From NCBI RefSeq assembly GCF_001544875.2, contig NZ_FCOA02000004.1:62001-126000 (forward strand): DNA of 64,000 nt, in the 5' to 3' direction. Every line of letters starts with the position of its first letter. Position 1 is the first letter of the stretch. This document shows positions 1 through 8,877 of this stretch, one piece after another. The notes under the pieces are model-generated. The model was not told where the DNA came from and did no database searches. It worked only from the letters and a program-made list of their open reading frames with translations. The position numbers and the translations under genes were made by a program. This DNA comes from Caballeronia hypogeia. GTDB lineage: Bacteria > Pseudomonadota > Gammaproteobacteria > Burkholderiales > Burkholderiaceae.

Positions 1-1196
1 ACTTCGGCGCGTTTCTCTATACCGCTTATGTCGCTCATTCGGCGCCTGCCCTGCAGCACGAGGTTTATCGCGCATTGCCGTGGCTCGCGATGGCGATTCC
101 GCTCGCGAATGTCTCGTGGGTCTTCGCGGGCGCGATCAACGCGATGGAGCGCTTCGGCGTCTACAACGCGAACCAGACCTTCGGCACGTTCCTCTTTCAG
201 TTGCTACCGCTGGGCGCCGCGTGGTTCATCGCGCCGAACCTGCAAACGGTGATCGCGGCCGCCGTGCTCGCGCGGTTGATCGCGGCGCTGCTGCTCGCGA
301 AGGCGAGCTTCAGGCTGCTCGGGATTAGCCGCATCGACTGGCCAAGACGAAGTGTCGCGGGCGGGCTGTTCCGCTTCGGCGGCTGGATGCTCGTGTCGTC
401 CATCACGACGATGCTCACCGATTCGCTCGATCGCGTGCTGCTCGGCGCGCATCTGGGCGCGCGTTTCGTCACCTATTACACGGTGCCGCAGAACCTCGTC
501 ACGCGCCTGAACATGCTGCCGAATGCCATGGTGCGCACGCTGTTCCCGCGCCTTTCCTCGATCGATCGCAGCAATGCGAACGGCATGGCGACGACTTCGC
601 TCGAATTTCTCAATGGCGTATTCACGCCGTTCGCGCTCTTCGCGATGCTCGTGCTCGAACCGTTCCTGCATGTGTGGATCGGCGCCGACCTTGCTATCGC
701 GAGCGCGCCCGTCGGCCGCATTCTGGTGGTCGCCGTGTGGCTTGTCGGACAGGCGAGCGTCATGCGAATCCTGATTCAATCGCAAATCAATCCGGCGGTG
801 GCGGCGTGCGCGAGCCTCGTCCAGTTGCCGTTCTTCGTCGCGCTGTTGTGGTTCGGCATCGAGCGCTTCGGACCGGTGGGCGCGGCGAGCGTGGTCGCGC
901 TGCGCTCGCTCGCGGATTACGCGGTGCTGCTCTGGATGTCGCGTGTGCGGGCGAAGCCGATCGCGCTCGACATGCTCGCGCATCTCGCGTTTCTCGTCGC
1001 GGGGCTCGTGCTCGCTGAGTTCATCGACTCGATGACGCATCCGCTTCAGGCGATAGCGGCGGCGCTGCTGCTCGCGCTCGCCAACGCAGGATGGTCTGTG
1101 TTGACGCGCCCTGCGTTGCGCGCGCTGGCCTCGGCGTTCACACAAAAACTCATCGGACGCACCAATTCATCTTTGAAGGCGGGGAGTGACGCATGA
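1..1196 (+). CDS. bceQ: Wzx-type polysaccharide repeat-unit flippase, 5' truncated (BceQ-like)
   Basis: Incomplete at the left edge: the frame is open from base 3 and ends at 1196. The roughly 397 visible residues are a multi-pass membrane protein with repeated hydrophobic segments and an internal amphipathic stretch (FGGWMLVSSITTMLTDSLDR) typical of the polysaccharide transport/MATE flippase fold. The expected role is moving lipid-linked exopolysaccharide repeat units across the inner membrane. It overlaps the next gene (double glycosyltransferase) by ATGA, so the two are translationally coupled. The order flippase, double GT, acyltransferase, UDP-glucose pyrophosphorylase matches my recollection of bceQ-R-S-T of the Burkholderia cepacian cluster bce-II. 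The symbol rests on that synteny, not on a database match. Confidence 0.78.
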   Translation, partial: FGAFLYTAYVAHSAPALQHEVYRALPWLAMAIPLANVSWVFAGAINAMERFGVYNANQTFGTFLFQLLPLGAAWFIAPNLQTVIAAAVLARLIAALLLAKASFRLLGISRIDWPRRSVAGGLFRFGGWMLVSSITTMLTDSLDRVLLGAHLGARFVTYYTVPQNLVTRLNMLPNAMVRTLFPRLSSIDRSNANGMATTSLEFLNGVFTPFALFAMLVLEPFLHVWIGADLAIASAPVGRILVVAVWLVGQASVMRILIQSQINPAVAACASLVQLPFFVALLWFGIERFGPVGAASVVALRSLADYAVLLWMSRVRAKPIALDMLAHLAFLVAGLVLAEFIDSMTHPLQAIAAALLLALANAGWSVLTRPALRALASAFTQKLIGRTNSSLKAGSDA

Positions 1197-3643
1197 AAAT
1201 GGAATTCGAAGACGCGCTCGCCGGAGGCGCAAAGACTCGTCACTTTCTGCACGAGGACACGCCCGCGGTGCGCCGCGAGCACAGCGCGAAGGTCGCGGGC
1301 GGCGCGCCGCGCGTCGCGATCGTGCACGACTGGCTCGTGACCTACGCAGGCGCGGAGCGCGTGCTGGAGCAGATCATCGCGTGCTTTCCGGATGCGGATA
1401 TTTTCAGCGTCGTGGATTTTCTGGAGGATCGATCGTTCCTGCGCGGCAAGCGCGCGACGACATCGTTCATTCAAAAACTGCCGTTCGCGAAGAAGCGCTA
1501 TCGCGCATACCTGCCGCTGATGCCGCTTGCGATCGAACAACTCGATCTTTCCGCTTATGACCTCGTTATATCCAGTAGTCACGCGGTCGCCAAGGGCGTG
1601 CTGACCGGGCCCGATCAGGTTCACGTGAGCTACGTGCATTCGCCGATACGTTACGCATGGGATTTGCAGCATCAGTATCTTCAGCAATCGAATCTCACCG
1701 CTGGCGTGAAATCGCTGTTCGCGCGGCTTATTCTGCATTACGTGCGCAACTGGGATATCCGCACGTCGAACTCGGTGAACCATTTCATCGCCAATTCGGA
1801 GTTCATCGCGCGGCGCATTCACAAGGTGTACAGGCGATCGTCGAAGGTGATCTTTCCGCCCGTCGATGTCGATTCATTCGATCCCTGCGCGCAGAAGGAA
1901 GACTTCTATCTGACGGCATCGCGCATGGTGCCGTACAAGAAGATCGACGTGATCGTGGAGGCGTTCGCGCGCATGCCGGAGCGCAAGCTCGTCGTGATCG
2001 GCGATGGTCCCGACATGAACAGGATTCGCGCGAAGGCGACGCCGAACGTCGAGATCATGGGTTATCAGCCGTTCGCCGTCTTGCACGACAACATGCGCCG
2101 CGCGAAGGCTTTCGTGTTCGCGGCGGAAGAGGATTTCGGCATCTCGGTCGTGGAGGCGCAGGCATGCGGAACGCCCGTGATCGCATTCGGCAAGGGCGGG
2201 GCGCTGGAAACGGTGCGCGACGCATGGGGCCCGCAACCCACCGGCATGTTCTTCCAGACGCAAACGCCCGACGCGATCATCGATGCGGTGGTGGCCTTCG
2301 AAAGCGGTCTCTTCACCTTTGATGCCGCCGATTGCCGCAGCAATGCCGAACGCTTTTCCAACGAGCGCTTTCGCGAGGGCTTGCTGGCGCACATCGCGCG
2401 CATCGCGCCGCAGTTCGTGCTGCCACCGCCGCCGGTCGAAGAGAAAGCGCCTGAAAATGAAGCACCGTTGAGCGATCTGCGCGTACTGGCCGTCGATCAG
2501 AGCGGTGCGCTCGGCGGCGCGGAGCTCTCGATGCTCGAAGTGGTGAAGAACATGCGCGGCGACGTGCAGACCGTGCTCTTCGACGACGGACCTTTTCGCA
2601 TCGCGCTGGAGGCGGTCGGCGTGAAGGTCGACGTGCTCGACGGCAAATCGCTCGGCGATCTGCGCAAGGACGGCAAGACGCGTCCTGGCGCCGGCATGCT
2701 GCGCGGCGTGCTCAGGCTCTTGCGCGGCACGCTGGATAAATCGCGTAATGCGGACGTGATCTATGTGAACACGCAACGCGCGATGGTCATCGGCGCGATC
2801 GCCGGTCTCATCGCGCGCAGACCGGTGGTGTGGCATTTGCGCGATATCGTCAGCGAGGAACATTTCGGGCGCACGCAGCTTGCCATCATCAAGTGGTGCA
2901 CGAAGCTCATGCTCGAACACGTGATCGCCAATTCGACCGCATCGGCGGCGGCGGTCACCGCGCTCACGCGTCTGCGCGAGGAGCGGCTCGACGTGGTGTT
3001 CAACGGCATTTCGTCGGAGCCGTTCACGGAACTGGAATCGGTCGCGCAGCATGAGTTTCGCGCGCGTTTCGGCTTGCCGCAAGATGCGTTCGTCGTCGGC
3101 TGTTTCAGCCGGCTCGCGCGATGGAAGGGGCAGCATGTGCTGCTCGAAGCGCTGCGCGAGTGTCAGGAGATGCACGCGGTGTTCGTCGGCGCGGCGCTCT
3201 TCGGCGAGGATGAGTACGAGGCGGAATTGCGTGCGTACGTGCTGGAGCACGGGCTTGCGGAGCGCGTGCATTTCCTGGGCTTTCAGAACGATATCGCCGC
3301 GTGCATGAAAGCAGTCGATGTGGTCACGCATACGTCGATCATGCCGGAGCCGTTCGGGCGCGTGATCATCGAAGGCATGTTGTCGAAGCGGCCAGTTGTC
3401 GCGACACGCGCGGGCGGCGTGATGGATATCGTCGACGATGGCGAGAACGGTATTCTCTGCTCGCCGGGCGACGCGGCTGAACTCGCGCGCATTCTCGAAC
3501 GGTTGAAGAGCAACGAGCCGTTGCGGGAGCGGCTCGTCGAGCAAGGCTATGTCAATGCGACGAGCCGCTTCGGTACGCAACGCTATGTGGAAAGCGTGGA
3601 GAAGATCCTGAACGACGTGGCGGGTCGGGCGCGCAAGCGCTGA
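1193..3643 (+). CDS. bceR: Double-domain glycosyltransferase (two GT4 modules, BceR-like)
   Basis: 816 aa with two complete GT-B/GT4 modules in one chain. Module 1 (about residues 40-400) opens with VAIVHDWL and carries SRMVPYKK, GDGP and the EX7E-type signature EEDFGISVVEAQACGTP. After a proline/glutamate-rich linker (about 405-430), module 2 starts at LRVLAVDQSGALGGAE and has SRLARWKGQ and FGRVIIEGMLSKRP. It should add two successive sugars from nucleotide-sugar donors to the lipid-linked exopolysaccharide unit at the inner face of the membrane. ATG 1193 overlaps the flippase stop. It is convergent with the acyltransferase gene, 13 bp away. Such bifunctional GTs are known from cepacian clusters; the sugar and linkage cannot be read from sequence. 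Confidence 0.85.
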   Translation: MKMEFEDALAGGAKTRHFLHEDTPAVRREHSAKVAGGAPRVAIVHDWLVTYAGAERVLEQIIACFPDADIFSVVDFLEDRSFLRGKRATTSFIQKLPFAKKRYRAYLPLMPLAIEQLDLSAYDLVISSSHAVAKGVLTGPDQVHVSYVHSPIRYAWDLQHQYLQQSNLTAGVKSLFARLILHYVRNWDIRTSNSVNHFIANSEFIARRIHKVYRRSSKVIFPPVDVDSFDPCAQKEDFYLTASRMVPYKKIDVIVEAFARMPERKLVVIGDGPDMNRIRAKATPNVEIMGYQPFAVLHDNMRRAKAFVFAAEEDFGISVVEAQACGTPVIAFGKGGALETVRDAWGPQPTGMFFQTQTPDAIIDAVVAFESGLFTFDAADCRSNAERFSNERFREGLLAHIARIAPQFVLPPPPVEEKAPENEAPLSDLRVLAVDQSGALGGAELSMLEVVKNMRGDVQTVLFDDGPFRIALEAVGVKVDVLDGKSLGDLRKDGKTRPGAGMLRGVLRLLRGTLDKSRNADVIYVNTQRAMVIGAIAGLIARRPVVWHLRDIVSEEHFGRTQLAIIKWCTKLMLEHVIANSTASAAAVTALTRLREERLDVVFNGISSEPFTELESVAQHEFRARFGLPQDAFVVGCFSRLARWKGQHVLLEALRECQEMHAVFVGAALFGEDEYEAELRAYVLEHGLAERVHFLGFQNDIAACMKAVDVVTHTSIMPEPFGRVIIEGMLSKRPVVATRAGGVMDIVDDGENGILCSPGDAAELARILERLKSNEPLRERLVEQGYVNATSRFGTQRYVESVEKILNDVAGRARKR

Positions 3644-3656
3644 TCGCCGCGAGCGC

Positions 3657-4790
3657 TCAGCGCCGCGAACGCTTGAGCGCTGCGGACCAGCGCATTGCGG
3701 GGCGTTCGACCATGAAGTAAAAGCCGAACGCCACCGCGACCGCCACGGCCGTAAAACCAAACGAAGCCCAGATTTGCGTTTGCAAGGCCGAGCGGAACAA
3801 GACCGATCCGAGCAGCACGAAGATCGGCAAATGCACGACATAGAGCGAGAAACTGAATTCGCCGATCCACGACAGCCCGCGCACGGCGAATGAATCGCGC
3901 AACGGCGTGTCGAGCGCGGAGAACAGATAGACCGCGAACGCGATGGCCCAGAGTTGAAACGCCGCAAATTGCGCGGCGCTGAACGCGGCGCATCCGGCGA
4001 GCGCGATTCCCGCTGCGATCAGGCCCATGCGAGGCCGTGCGTGAATGCCTTGAGCTTTCGCTTCGGCAATCCACGCGCCGATAGTCCACGCGAACCAATA
4101 TGACGTGAACACGACGATTTGATGCCGTTCCAACAGCAACGCGGACACGATATTCACCAGCCCCACGCAAACCAGCACGCCACGCATTCCAATGCGACGC
4201 CGCAGCGCGATCAGCAGCGGATAGACGAGATAGAACTGTACTTCGATCGAAAGGGTCCAGAGCGCGCCATTCGAGCCGAAGGTCTTGCCTGCGATGCCTT
4301 GCAGTGAAAACAGATTGACGATGAAAGCGTGCGGATCGAAAGGATTGATCTTGTGGCTGACCGGCACGAACGTGCTGCTCAGTGAATCCAGCGCGAGCGT
4401 CAGCAATAACGCTGCAAGCAACACGGGATAGATGCGTGCAAAGCGTCGCAGAATAAAATTGCCTGCATCGAGCGGCGCTAAAGGATCTGCGATCAGCTTG
4501 CGCGCCATCGCACGATGAATGCAATAGCCGCTGATGACGAAGAATATCGGCACGCCGGCCGAGCCCCACGCGATGGGAAACGTCAGATAACTGATGATCG
4601 TATTCGCATCCAGCGTGGGCGACATGCGATGAAACTGCTGCATGCCGATCCACGTCACTTGCCGGCAATGAAAATATGCGACGAGCAACGCCGCTATGCC
4701 ACGCCACGCGTTGATCGCCACATCCTTGTCATCGACGACTGCGCTGGATTGATGCACGGAGGAAGCCGCGAATACGGAAGAATCGCTCAT
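3657..4790 (-). CDS. bceS: Acyltransferase 3 family membrane protein, exopolysaccharide O-acetyltransferase (BceS-like)
   Basis: 377 aa with about ten hydrophobic segments. The N-terminus has the acyltransferase-3 signature AWRGIAALLVAYFH, with the conserved Arg and His, followed by FFVISGYCIHRA and RRFARIYPVLL. The family transfers acyl groups (usually acetyl) to carbohydrates at the inner membrane. Lying between the double GT and galU, it probably O-acetylates the exopolysaccharide repeat unit. It is transcribed against both neighbours. The start is ATG at 4790, upstream of an AT-rich divergent promoter region. The family is certain from the motifs; the acceptor is inferred from position. 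Confidence 0.85.
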   Translation of the reverse strand: MSDSSVFAASSVHQSSAVVDDKDVAINAWRGIAALLVAYFHCRQVTWIGMQQFHRMSPTLDANTIISYLTFPIAWGSAGVPIFFVISGYCIHRAMARKLIADPLAPLDAGNFILRRFARIYPVLLAALLLTLALDSLSSTFVPVSHKINPFDPHAFIVNLFSLQGIAGKTFGSNGALWTLSIEVQFYLVYPLLIALRRRIGMRGVLVCVGLVNIVSALLLERHQIVVFTSYWFAWTIGAWIAEAKAQGIHARPRMGLIAAGIALAGCAAFSAAQFAAFQLWAIAFAVYLFSALDTPLRDSFAVRGLSWIGEFSFSLYVVHLPIFVLLGSVLFRSALQTQIWASFGFTAVAVAVAFGFYFMVERPAMRWSAALKRSRR

Positions 4791-4939
4791 CGGAATGCAG
4801 GTCCGGAAAGTGGGATGAGCCCATCTTAGAGCACGCTTTTTCCATCGCCTAACTAAAAAATTCGCGATTTAGACGCGCATTATTTATCGATTTTTTTCTG
4901 CTACTTTGATTCCAACTCAACGACGAATGGATGTGAATC
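4791..4939. promoter_or_regulatory. AT-rich divergent intergenic region in the EPS cluster
   Basis: 149 bp between the divergent acyltransferase gene and the small ORF. It is clearly richer in A and T than its surroundings (runs of A near 4855 and of T near 4890), consistent with promoters in both directions. I could not assign specific -35/-10 boxes with confidence. Confidence 0.4.
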
Positions 4940-5092
4940 ATGGATATGCATGCAATCGCCGGTCTGGCTGTACTGCTTGTTCTCGTGGCCGCTTCTGCTT
5001 ATCGCGATGCGCTGCGCAACGACCCCCTGAGCCCCTTGCGCGCGCGCGGCCCGAATCGCATGGCCTCGCCAAGAATGGAAGAAGCCGAGTAG
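4940..5092 (+). CDS. Small single-pass membrane peptide, 50 aa, unknown function
   Basis: ATG at 4940, stop TAG at 5090-5092. Residues 4-21 form one hydrophobic helix (HAIAGLAVLLVLVAASAY). The tail is short, polar and Pro/Arg-rich with an acidic end (MEEAE). Third codon positions are mostly G or C, as in real genes here. It sits 87 bp upstream of galU on the same strand and downstream of an AT-rich promoter-like region, so it is probably the first gene of a galU transcript. No good Shine-Dalgarno is visible (a second in-frame ATG is at 4946), which lowers confidence. I recognise no family. Possible roles are a small accessory subunit of the EPS machinery or a leader peptide. Confidence 0.45.
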   Translation: MDMHAIAGLAVLLVLVAASAYRDALRNDPLSPLRARGPNRMASPRMEEAE

Positions 5093-5179
5093 GTCACGCA
5101 ATCGAATCGACCGGCAATCAGAACAGCAGCGCCGGTTTCCACAACCCAAATTACCGGTTCAGATCTGGAGGGAGCAGTC

Positions 5180-6106
5180 ATGCTTAAGGTGACCAAGGCG
5201 GTGTTTCCAGTCGCGGGTCTCGGCACACGCTTTTTACCCGCGACCAAGGCAAGCCCGAAGGAAATGCTGCCAGTGGTCGACAAGCCGCTCATTCAATACG
5301 CGGTGGAGGAAGCCATCGCGGCGGGCATGACGGAGATGATCTTCGTCACCGGGCGCGGCAAGCGTGCGATCGAAGATCACTTCGACAAGTCCTACGAACT
5401 GGAAGTGGAACTCGAAGCGCGCAACAAGACCGCGTTGCTCGACGTGGTGCGCAAGATCAAGCCCGCGAACGTCGATTGCTTCTATGTGCGCCAGCCCGAA
5501 GCGCTCGGTCTCGGTCATGCGGTGCTGTGCGCGGAACGCCTCGTCGGCGGCCAGCCGTTCGCCGTGATTCTCGCGGACGATCTGTTGCATGGCGCGCAGC
5601 CCGTCATGAAGCAGCTCGTCGAAGTCTTCGATCACTATCACAGCTCGGTGATCGGCGTGGAGCGCATCGCACGCGAGGACAGCGCCTCTTATGGCGTGAT
5701 CGAAGGGCGCGAGTGGGAAGAGGATGTCATCAAGATGTCGGGCATCGTCGAGAAGCCGCAGCCAGCGCTCGCGCCTTCGAATCTGGGCGTCGTCGGCCGT
5801 TATGTGCTGATGCCGAGCATCTTCGAGCATCTGCGCAGGACGAAGCCGAATGTCGGCGGCGAAATCCAGCTGACCGATGCGATCGGCTCGCTGCTCGCGG
5901 TCGAGCAGGTGCTGGGCTATCGCTACTTCGGCACGCGCTTCGACTGCGGCAGCAAGCTCGGCTATCTGAAGGCGACGGTGCAGTTCGCGCTCCAGCATCC
6001 TGAGGTGCGCGAGCAGTTCGAGGAATATCTGCGCGCGGAAGTCTGGGCGCTGATGCCGGATCTGATCGCCGCGCAGAAGGCTCAGCCGGAAGTGGCGTCG
6101 ATGTGA
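5180..6106 (+). CDS. galU: UTP--glucose-1-phosphate uridylyltransferase (GalU/BceT)
   Basis: 308 aa cytosolic nucleotidyltransferase making UDP-glucose from UTP and glucose-1-P (EC 2.7.7.9). It starts KAVFPVAGLGTRFLPATKAS, the nucleotide-binding loop of the GalU family, then KEMLPVVDKPLIQYAVEEA, with ADDLL and GIVEKP further on. The length is normal. ATG 5180 is preceded by GGAGGGA at a good distance. As the last gene of a bce-like set it corresponds to BceT, supplying UDP-glucose (and through it UDP-glucuronate or UDP-galactose) for the exopolysaccharide. Function is secure. Whether this is the only galU of the cell cannot be seen here. Confidence 0.95.
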   Translation: MLKVTKAVFPVAGLGTRFLPATKASPKEMLPVVDKPLIQYAVEEAIAAGMTEMIFVTGRGKRAIEDHFDKSYELEVELEARNKTALLDVVRKIKPANVDCFYVRQPEALGLGHAVLCAERLVGGQPFAVILADDLLHGAQPVMKQLVEVFDHYHSSVIGVERIAREDSASYGVIEGREWEEDVIKMSGIVEKPQPALAPSNLGVVGRYVLMPSIFEHLRRTKPNVGGEIQLTDAIGSLLAVEQVLGYRYFGTRFDCGSKLGYLKATVQFALQHPEVREQFEEYLRAEVWALMPDLIAAQKAQPEVASM

Positions 6107-6149
6107 TGTGAGGCCGCATCTGTAAAGATGGGTCATATTTAAGGGGCGT

Positions 6150-6165
6150 TCGTCAACTTTGACGA
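6150..6165. promoter_or_regulatory. Perfect 16-bp palindrome upstream of rlpA-like gene
   Basis: TCGTCAA-CT-TTGACGA, a perfect 7-bp inverted repeat, 61 bp before the rlpA-like ATG and 44 bp after galU. There is no T-tract, so an operator is more likely than a terminator. The binding protein is unknown. Confidence 0.35.
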
Positions 6166-6226
6166 CAAGTAGGCGTTGTGAGCGAGCCGAACCGGTTGTG
6201 TCGGCATTTCATGGAGAAGCTCGCTC

Positions 6227-6871
6227 ATGCAGGACAACGGATTCATCATGCGCTGGCGCTCGGCCGCAGTCGCGGTCGCTGCCGCCTCCGCTGCGTGCGT
6301 CGCGTTGAGCGCTTGCGCCAATGACTCGCGCGCGCCGTCGAAGGAAGACGACGCGGGCGCACCGCCAGCTTTCACGGAAGGTCTGCGCGCCAAGGATTCG
6401 ACGCAGGGCGGCGAGAGCGTCACGCTGAACGCCGATTCGCTCGAGTATCACGATGCGAGAGCGACTGTCGCGCCGGAAATCGGCTGGGCGTCATACTACG
6501 GCAAGAAGTTTCAGGGGCGTCGCACCGCAAGCGGCGAACGTTACGACATGCAGGCGCTTACGGCCGCGCATCGCACGTTCCCGCTCGGGTCGTATGTGCG
6601 CGTCAGCAATCTCGCGAAAACGCGCTCGGTCGTCGTGCGGATCAACGATCGCGGTCCCTTTACCAGAGGCCGTGTGATCGATCTGTCGTTCGCCGCGGCA
6701 AGCGAACTCGGCCTGCTGCGAGCGGGAAGCGCGCAGGTGATGCTCGAACCGCTTGGTCGATCGGTCGAGCAATCCGTCACGCAGGCCGAGGTATCGAACG
6801 CGCCCGAGCGCGTCGTGCTGCATACGGAGCCTCGGCCGAATCGTCATCCGAAGCACGCGCGTCATCATTAG
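6227..6871 (+). CDS. rlpA: RlpA-like septal/rare lipoprotein with double-psi beta-barrel
   Basis: 214 aa. A lipoprotein signal ends in ALSAC (Cys30 if ATG 6227 is used; a second ATG at 6248 gives MRWRSAAV). The DPBB/RlpA domain follows: GWASYYGKKFQGRRTASGE, FPLGSYVRVSNL, VVRINDRGPF, IDLSFAAASELG. RlpA proteins are outer-membrane lipoproteins acting on denuded peptidoglycan glycan strands at the septum. The C-terminal SPOR domain of classical RlpA is absent: the protein ends in a short His/Arg-rich tail. It is therefore a SPOR-less RlpA-family protein that may not localise to the septum. GGAG lies 10 nt upstream of 6227. Confidence 0.85.
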   Translation: MQDNGFIMRWRSAAVAVAAASAACVALSACANDSRAPSKEDDAGAPPAFTEGLRAKDSTQGGESVTLNADSLEYHDARATVAPEIGWASYYGKKFQGRRTASGERYDMQALTAAHRTFPLGSYVRVSNLAKTRSVVVRINDRGPFTRGRVIDLSFAAASELGLLRAGSAQVMLEPLGRSVEQSVTQAEVSNAPERVVLHTEPRPNRHPKHARHH

Positions 6872-6965
6872 GCCGATGCACGCGGTGAGTTCGTGACTTC
6901 ACGCGGACGGATACAATGCGGCGGCGCGCGATCATCGCGCATCTGCCGATCCATCCATCCAGGTC

Positions 6966-8027
6966 ATGAACAATTCGCCCCGGGCCTTTCTGCTGGGCCC
7001 GCTTCTCAAGAGCGTGTCGCGGTCGTTCTATCTCACGCTGCGCATTCTGCCGACCACGATGCGCGATCCCATCGGGCTCGCCTATCTGCTCGCGCGCGCG
7101 GCGGACACCATTGCCGATACCTCGCTGATCTCGCCGCAACGCCGTCTCGAGCTGCTGCTCTCGCTGCGCGCGCAAGTCAACGGCGCGCCGGACGAAGGCG
7201 CGCTCGCGCGCATATCGGGCGAAGTCGCGGGACAGCAGGCGCAACCCGATGAACGCGCGCTGCTCGAATCGCTCGGCGCCGCGCTCGCGATCCTGCCGCA
7301 ACTGAGCCGCGACGATCAGGCCGCCGTCCGCGATATCGTCACGACGCTCACGACCGGCATGGAGTTCGATCTGCGCACTTTCCCCGACGAAACCTCGGGA
7401 AGCATCGTCGCGTTGCAGGAGTTCGGCGAGCTCGACCGCTACACGTATCTGGTGGCGGGCTGCGTCGGCGAATTCTGGACGAAGATGACCTACGCGCACA
7501 TGCCCGGCACGCTGAAGGCCGCGCCCGAGACGATGCTCGCGCTCGGCGTGCGCTTCGGGAAGGCTTTGCAGATGACGAACGTGCTGCGCGATTGCGCGCG
7601 CGATCTGCGCATCGGCCGATGCTATCTGCCGCAGGCGCTGCTCGCGCGTCACGGCCTGACGCCGCACGATCTCTTGCAGCCCGAGTGTTCGGCGCGCGCG
7701 CGGCCGGTGCTGTTCGAATTGCTGCGCGTGTCGCTCGCGCTGTTTCAGGACGCGGTCGATTACACGCTCGCGATTCCGTCGGGCGCGATCCGTCTGCGCC
7801 TCGCGTGTCTGTGGCCGATCATGATCGGCCTCGACACGCTCGTGCTGCTCGCGCGAAACGACGCATGGCTCGATCCGCACGAGATTTCGAAGATCGGGCG
7901 CAACGACGTGTATCGCATCATGGCGGCATCGCTGCCGATGGTCGCATCGAACGGCATGCTGCGCGCGTGGACCGCACGCCGCATGCGCGCGATCGAAGCC
8001 GAAATCAGCGCCGCAAGTCGGCCATGA
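6966..8027 (+). CDS. Squalene/phytoene synthase family protein
   Basis: 353 aa all-helical trans-isoprenyl diphosphate synthase. It carries both aspartate-rich Mg2+ motifs, D47-TIA-D51 in LLARAADTIADT and D209-CAR-D213 in NVLRDCARDLRIGRCYLP. The N-terminal SVSRSFYLTLRILP is typical of bacterial squalene synthase-like enzymes. The likely reaction is head-to-head condensation of two farnesyl-PP on the route to squalene/hopanoids. No hpn genes are adjacent, so the product is not certain. The 3' end overlaps the convergent LysR gene by 23 bp (8005-8027). Confidence 0.85.
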   Translation: MNNSPRAFLLGPLLKSVSRSFYLTLRILPTTMRDPIGLAYLLARAADTIADTSLISPQRRLELLLSLRAQVNGAPDEGALARISGEVAGQQAQPDERALLESLGAALAILPQLSRDDQAAVRDIVTTLTTGMEFDLRTFPDETSGSIVALQEFGELDRYTYLVAGCVGEFWTKMTYAHMPGTLKAAPETMLALGVRFGKALQMTNVLRDCARDLRIGRCYLPQALLARHGLTPHDLLQPECSARARPVLFELLRVSLALFQDAVDYTLAIPSGAIRLRLACLWPIMIGLDTLVLLARNDAWLDPHEISKIGRNDVYRIMAASLPMVASNGMLRAWTARRMRAIEAEISAASRP

Positions 8028-8856
8028 TGCGCTCGGCGAGAAAGTCGCACGGCGGACGTCTCGACGCCGCGCTTCTCGCCAGCACCACTTCCAGCGTGCC
8101 GATATCCGGCAAACCCTGCGCCGGCCCGAGCAGCGTGAAATGCGCAGGCACCGCGCATCGGGCGAGCGGCGTGACGGCGAGACCGGCTTCGGCCATCGTC
8201 AGGAGACCGAGCAGGCTCGGACTCTCGTAGGACGTGCGATACGCGATGCGCGCGTGCTCCAGGCTGCGGATCGCGTTCTCGCGCGCGACGCTGCCCGGCA
8301 GGAACACGGCGATAGGCAAGGGCCGCTCCTTCCAGATTTCGGTGTCGCCCGGCGCGGCGGCCCACACCATCGGCTCGTGGCGCACGAAGTCGCCGGAAAG
8401 CCCCTTCACGCGCGTCGCGCACACGAGATCGACGCTGCCGTCTTTCACCATCGGCGCGAGCGCGAGGCTCGGCAGGCCGACCACCTGAATCTCGACCTTC
8501 GGATACGTCGCGGAAAATTTCTTGAGGATGGGCGGAAACAGCGACGACGCGTAATCGTCCGGCACGCCGATCACCACGCGCCCGGTCACATCGGGGCGGA
8601 CAACCGCCGCCCACGCCTCGTCGCGCAGCGCGATCATGCGGCGCGCGTAAGTCAGCAGCACTTCGCCGTCCTGCGTCGGCACCACGCTGCGCGGCTTGCG
8701 CACGAACAGCGCCTTGCCCAGCGCGGTTTCCAGCGTCTTGATCTGCATGCTCACCGCCGATTGCGAGCGATGCACGAGTTCCGCCGCCCGGCTGATATTG
8801 CCGGTGTCCGCGACGGCGATGATCATCGAAAGGACATCCAGGTCGAGCGCTTTCAT
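8005..8856 (-). CDS. LysR-type transcriptional regulator (divergent from alpha/beta hydrolase)
   Basis: 283 aa. N-terminal winged helix (residues about 5-65: VLSMIIAVADTGNISRAAELVHRSQ, then SAVSMQIKTLE), followed by a periplasmic-binding-like effector domain beginning GRVVIGVPDDYASSLFPPIL. It is divergent from the hydrolase at 8964, with a dyad (8878-8890) between them, so it probably controls that gene and itself. Its 3' end overlaps the squalene synthase-like gene antisense. The effector is unknown. Confidence 0.9.
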   Translation of the reverse strand: MKALDLDVLSMIIAVADTGNISRAAELVHRSQSAVSMQIKTLETALGKALFVRKPRSVVPTQDGEVLLTYARRMIALRDEAWAAVVRPDVTGRVVIGVPDDYASSLFPPILKKFSATYPKVEIQVVGLPSLALAPMVKDGSVDLVCATRVKGLSGDFVRHEPMVWAAAPGDTEIWKERPLPIAVFLPGSVARENAIRSLEHARIAYRTSYESPSLLGLLTMAEAGLAVTPLARCAVPAHFTLLGPAQGLPDIGTLEVVLARSAASRRPPCDFLAERIMADLRR

Positions 8857-8877
8857 GGTCGGAGCGGGTGGTCGCTA

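Noticed and set aside
1874..3967. Minus-strand open frame of about 700 codons
   Set aside because: Shadow of the double glycosyltransferase gene, same compositional signs.
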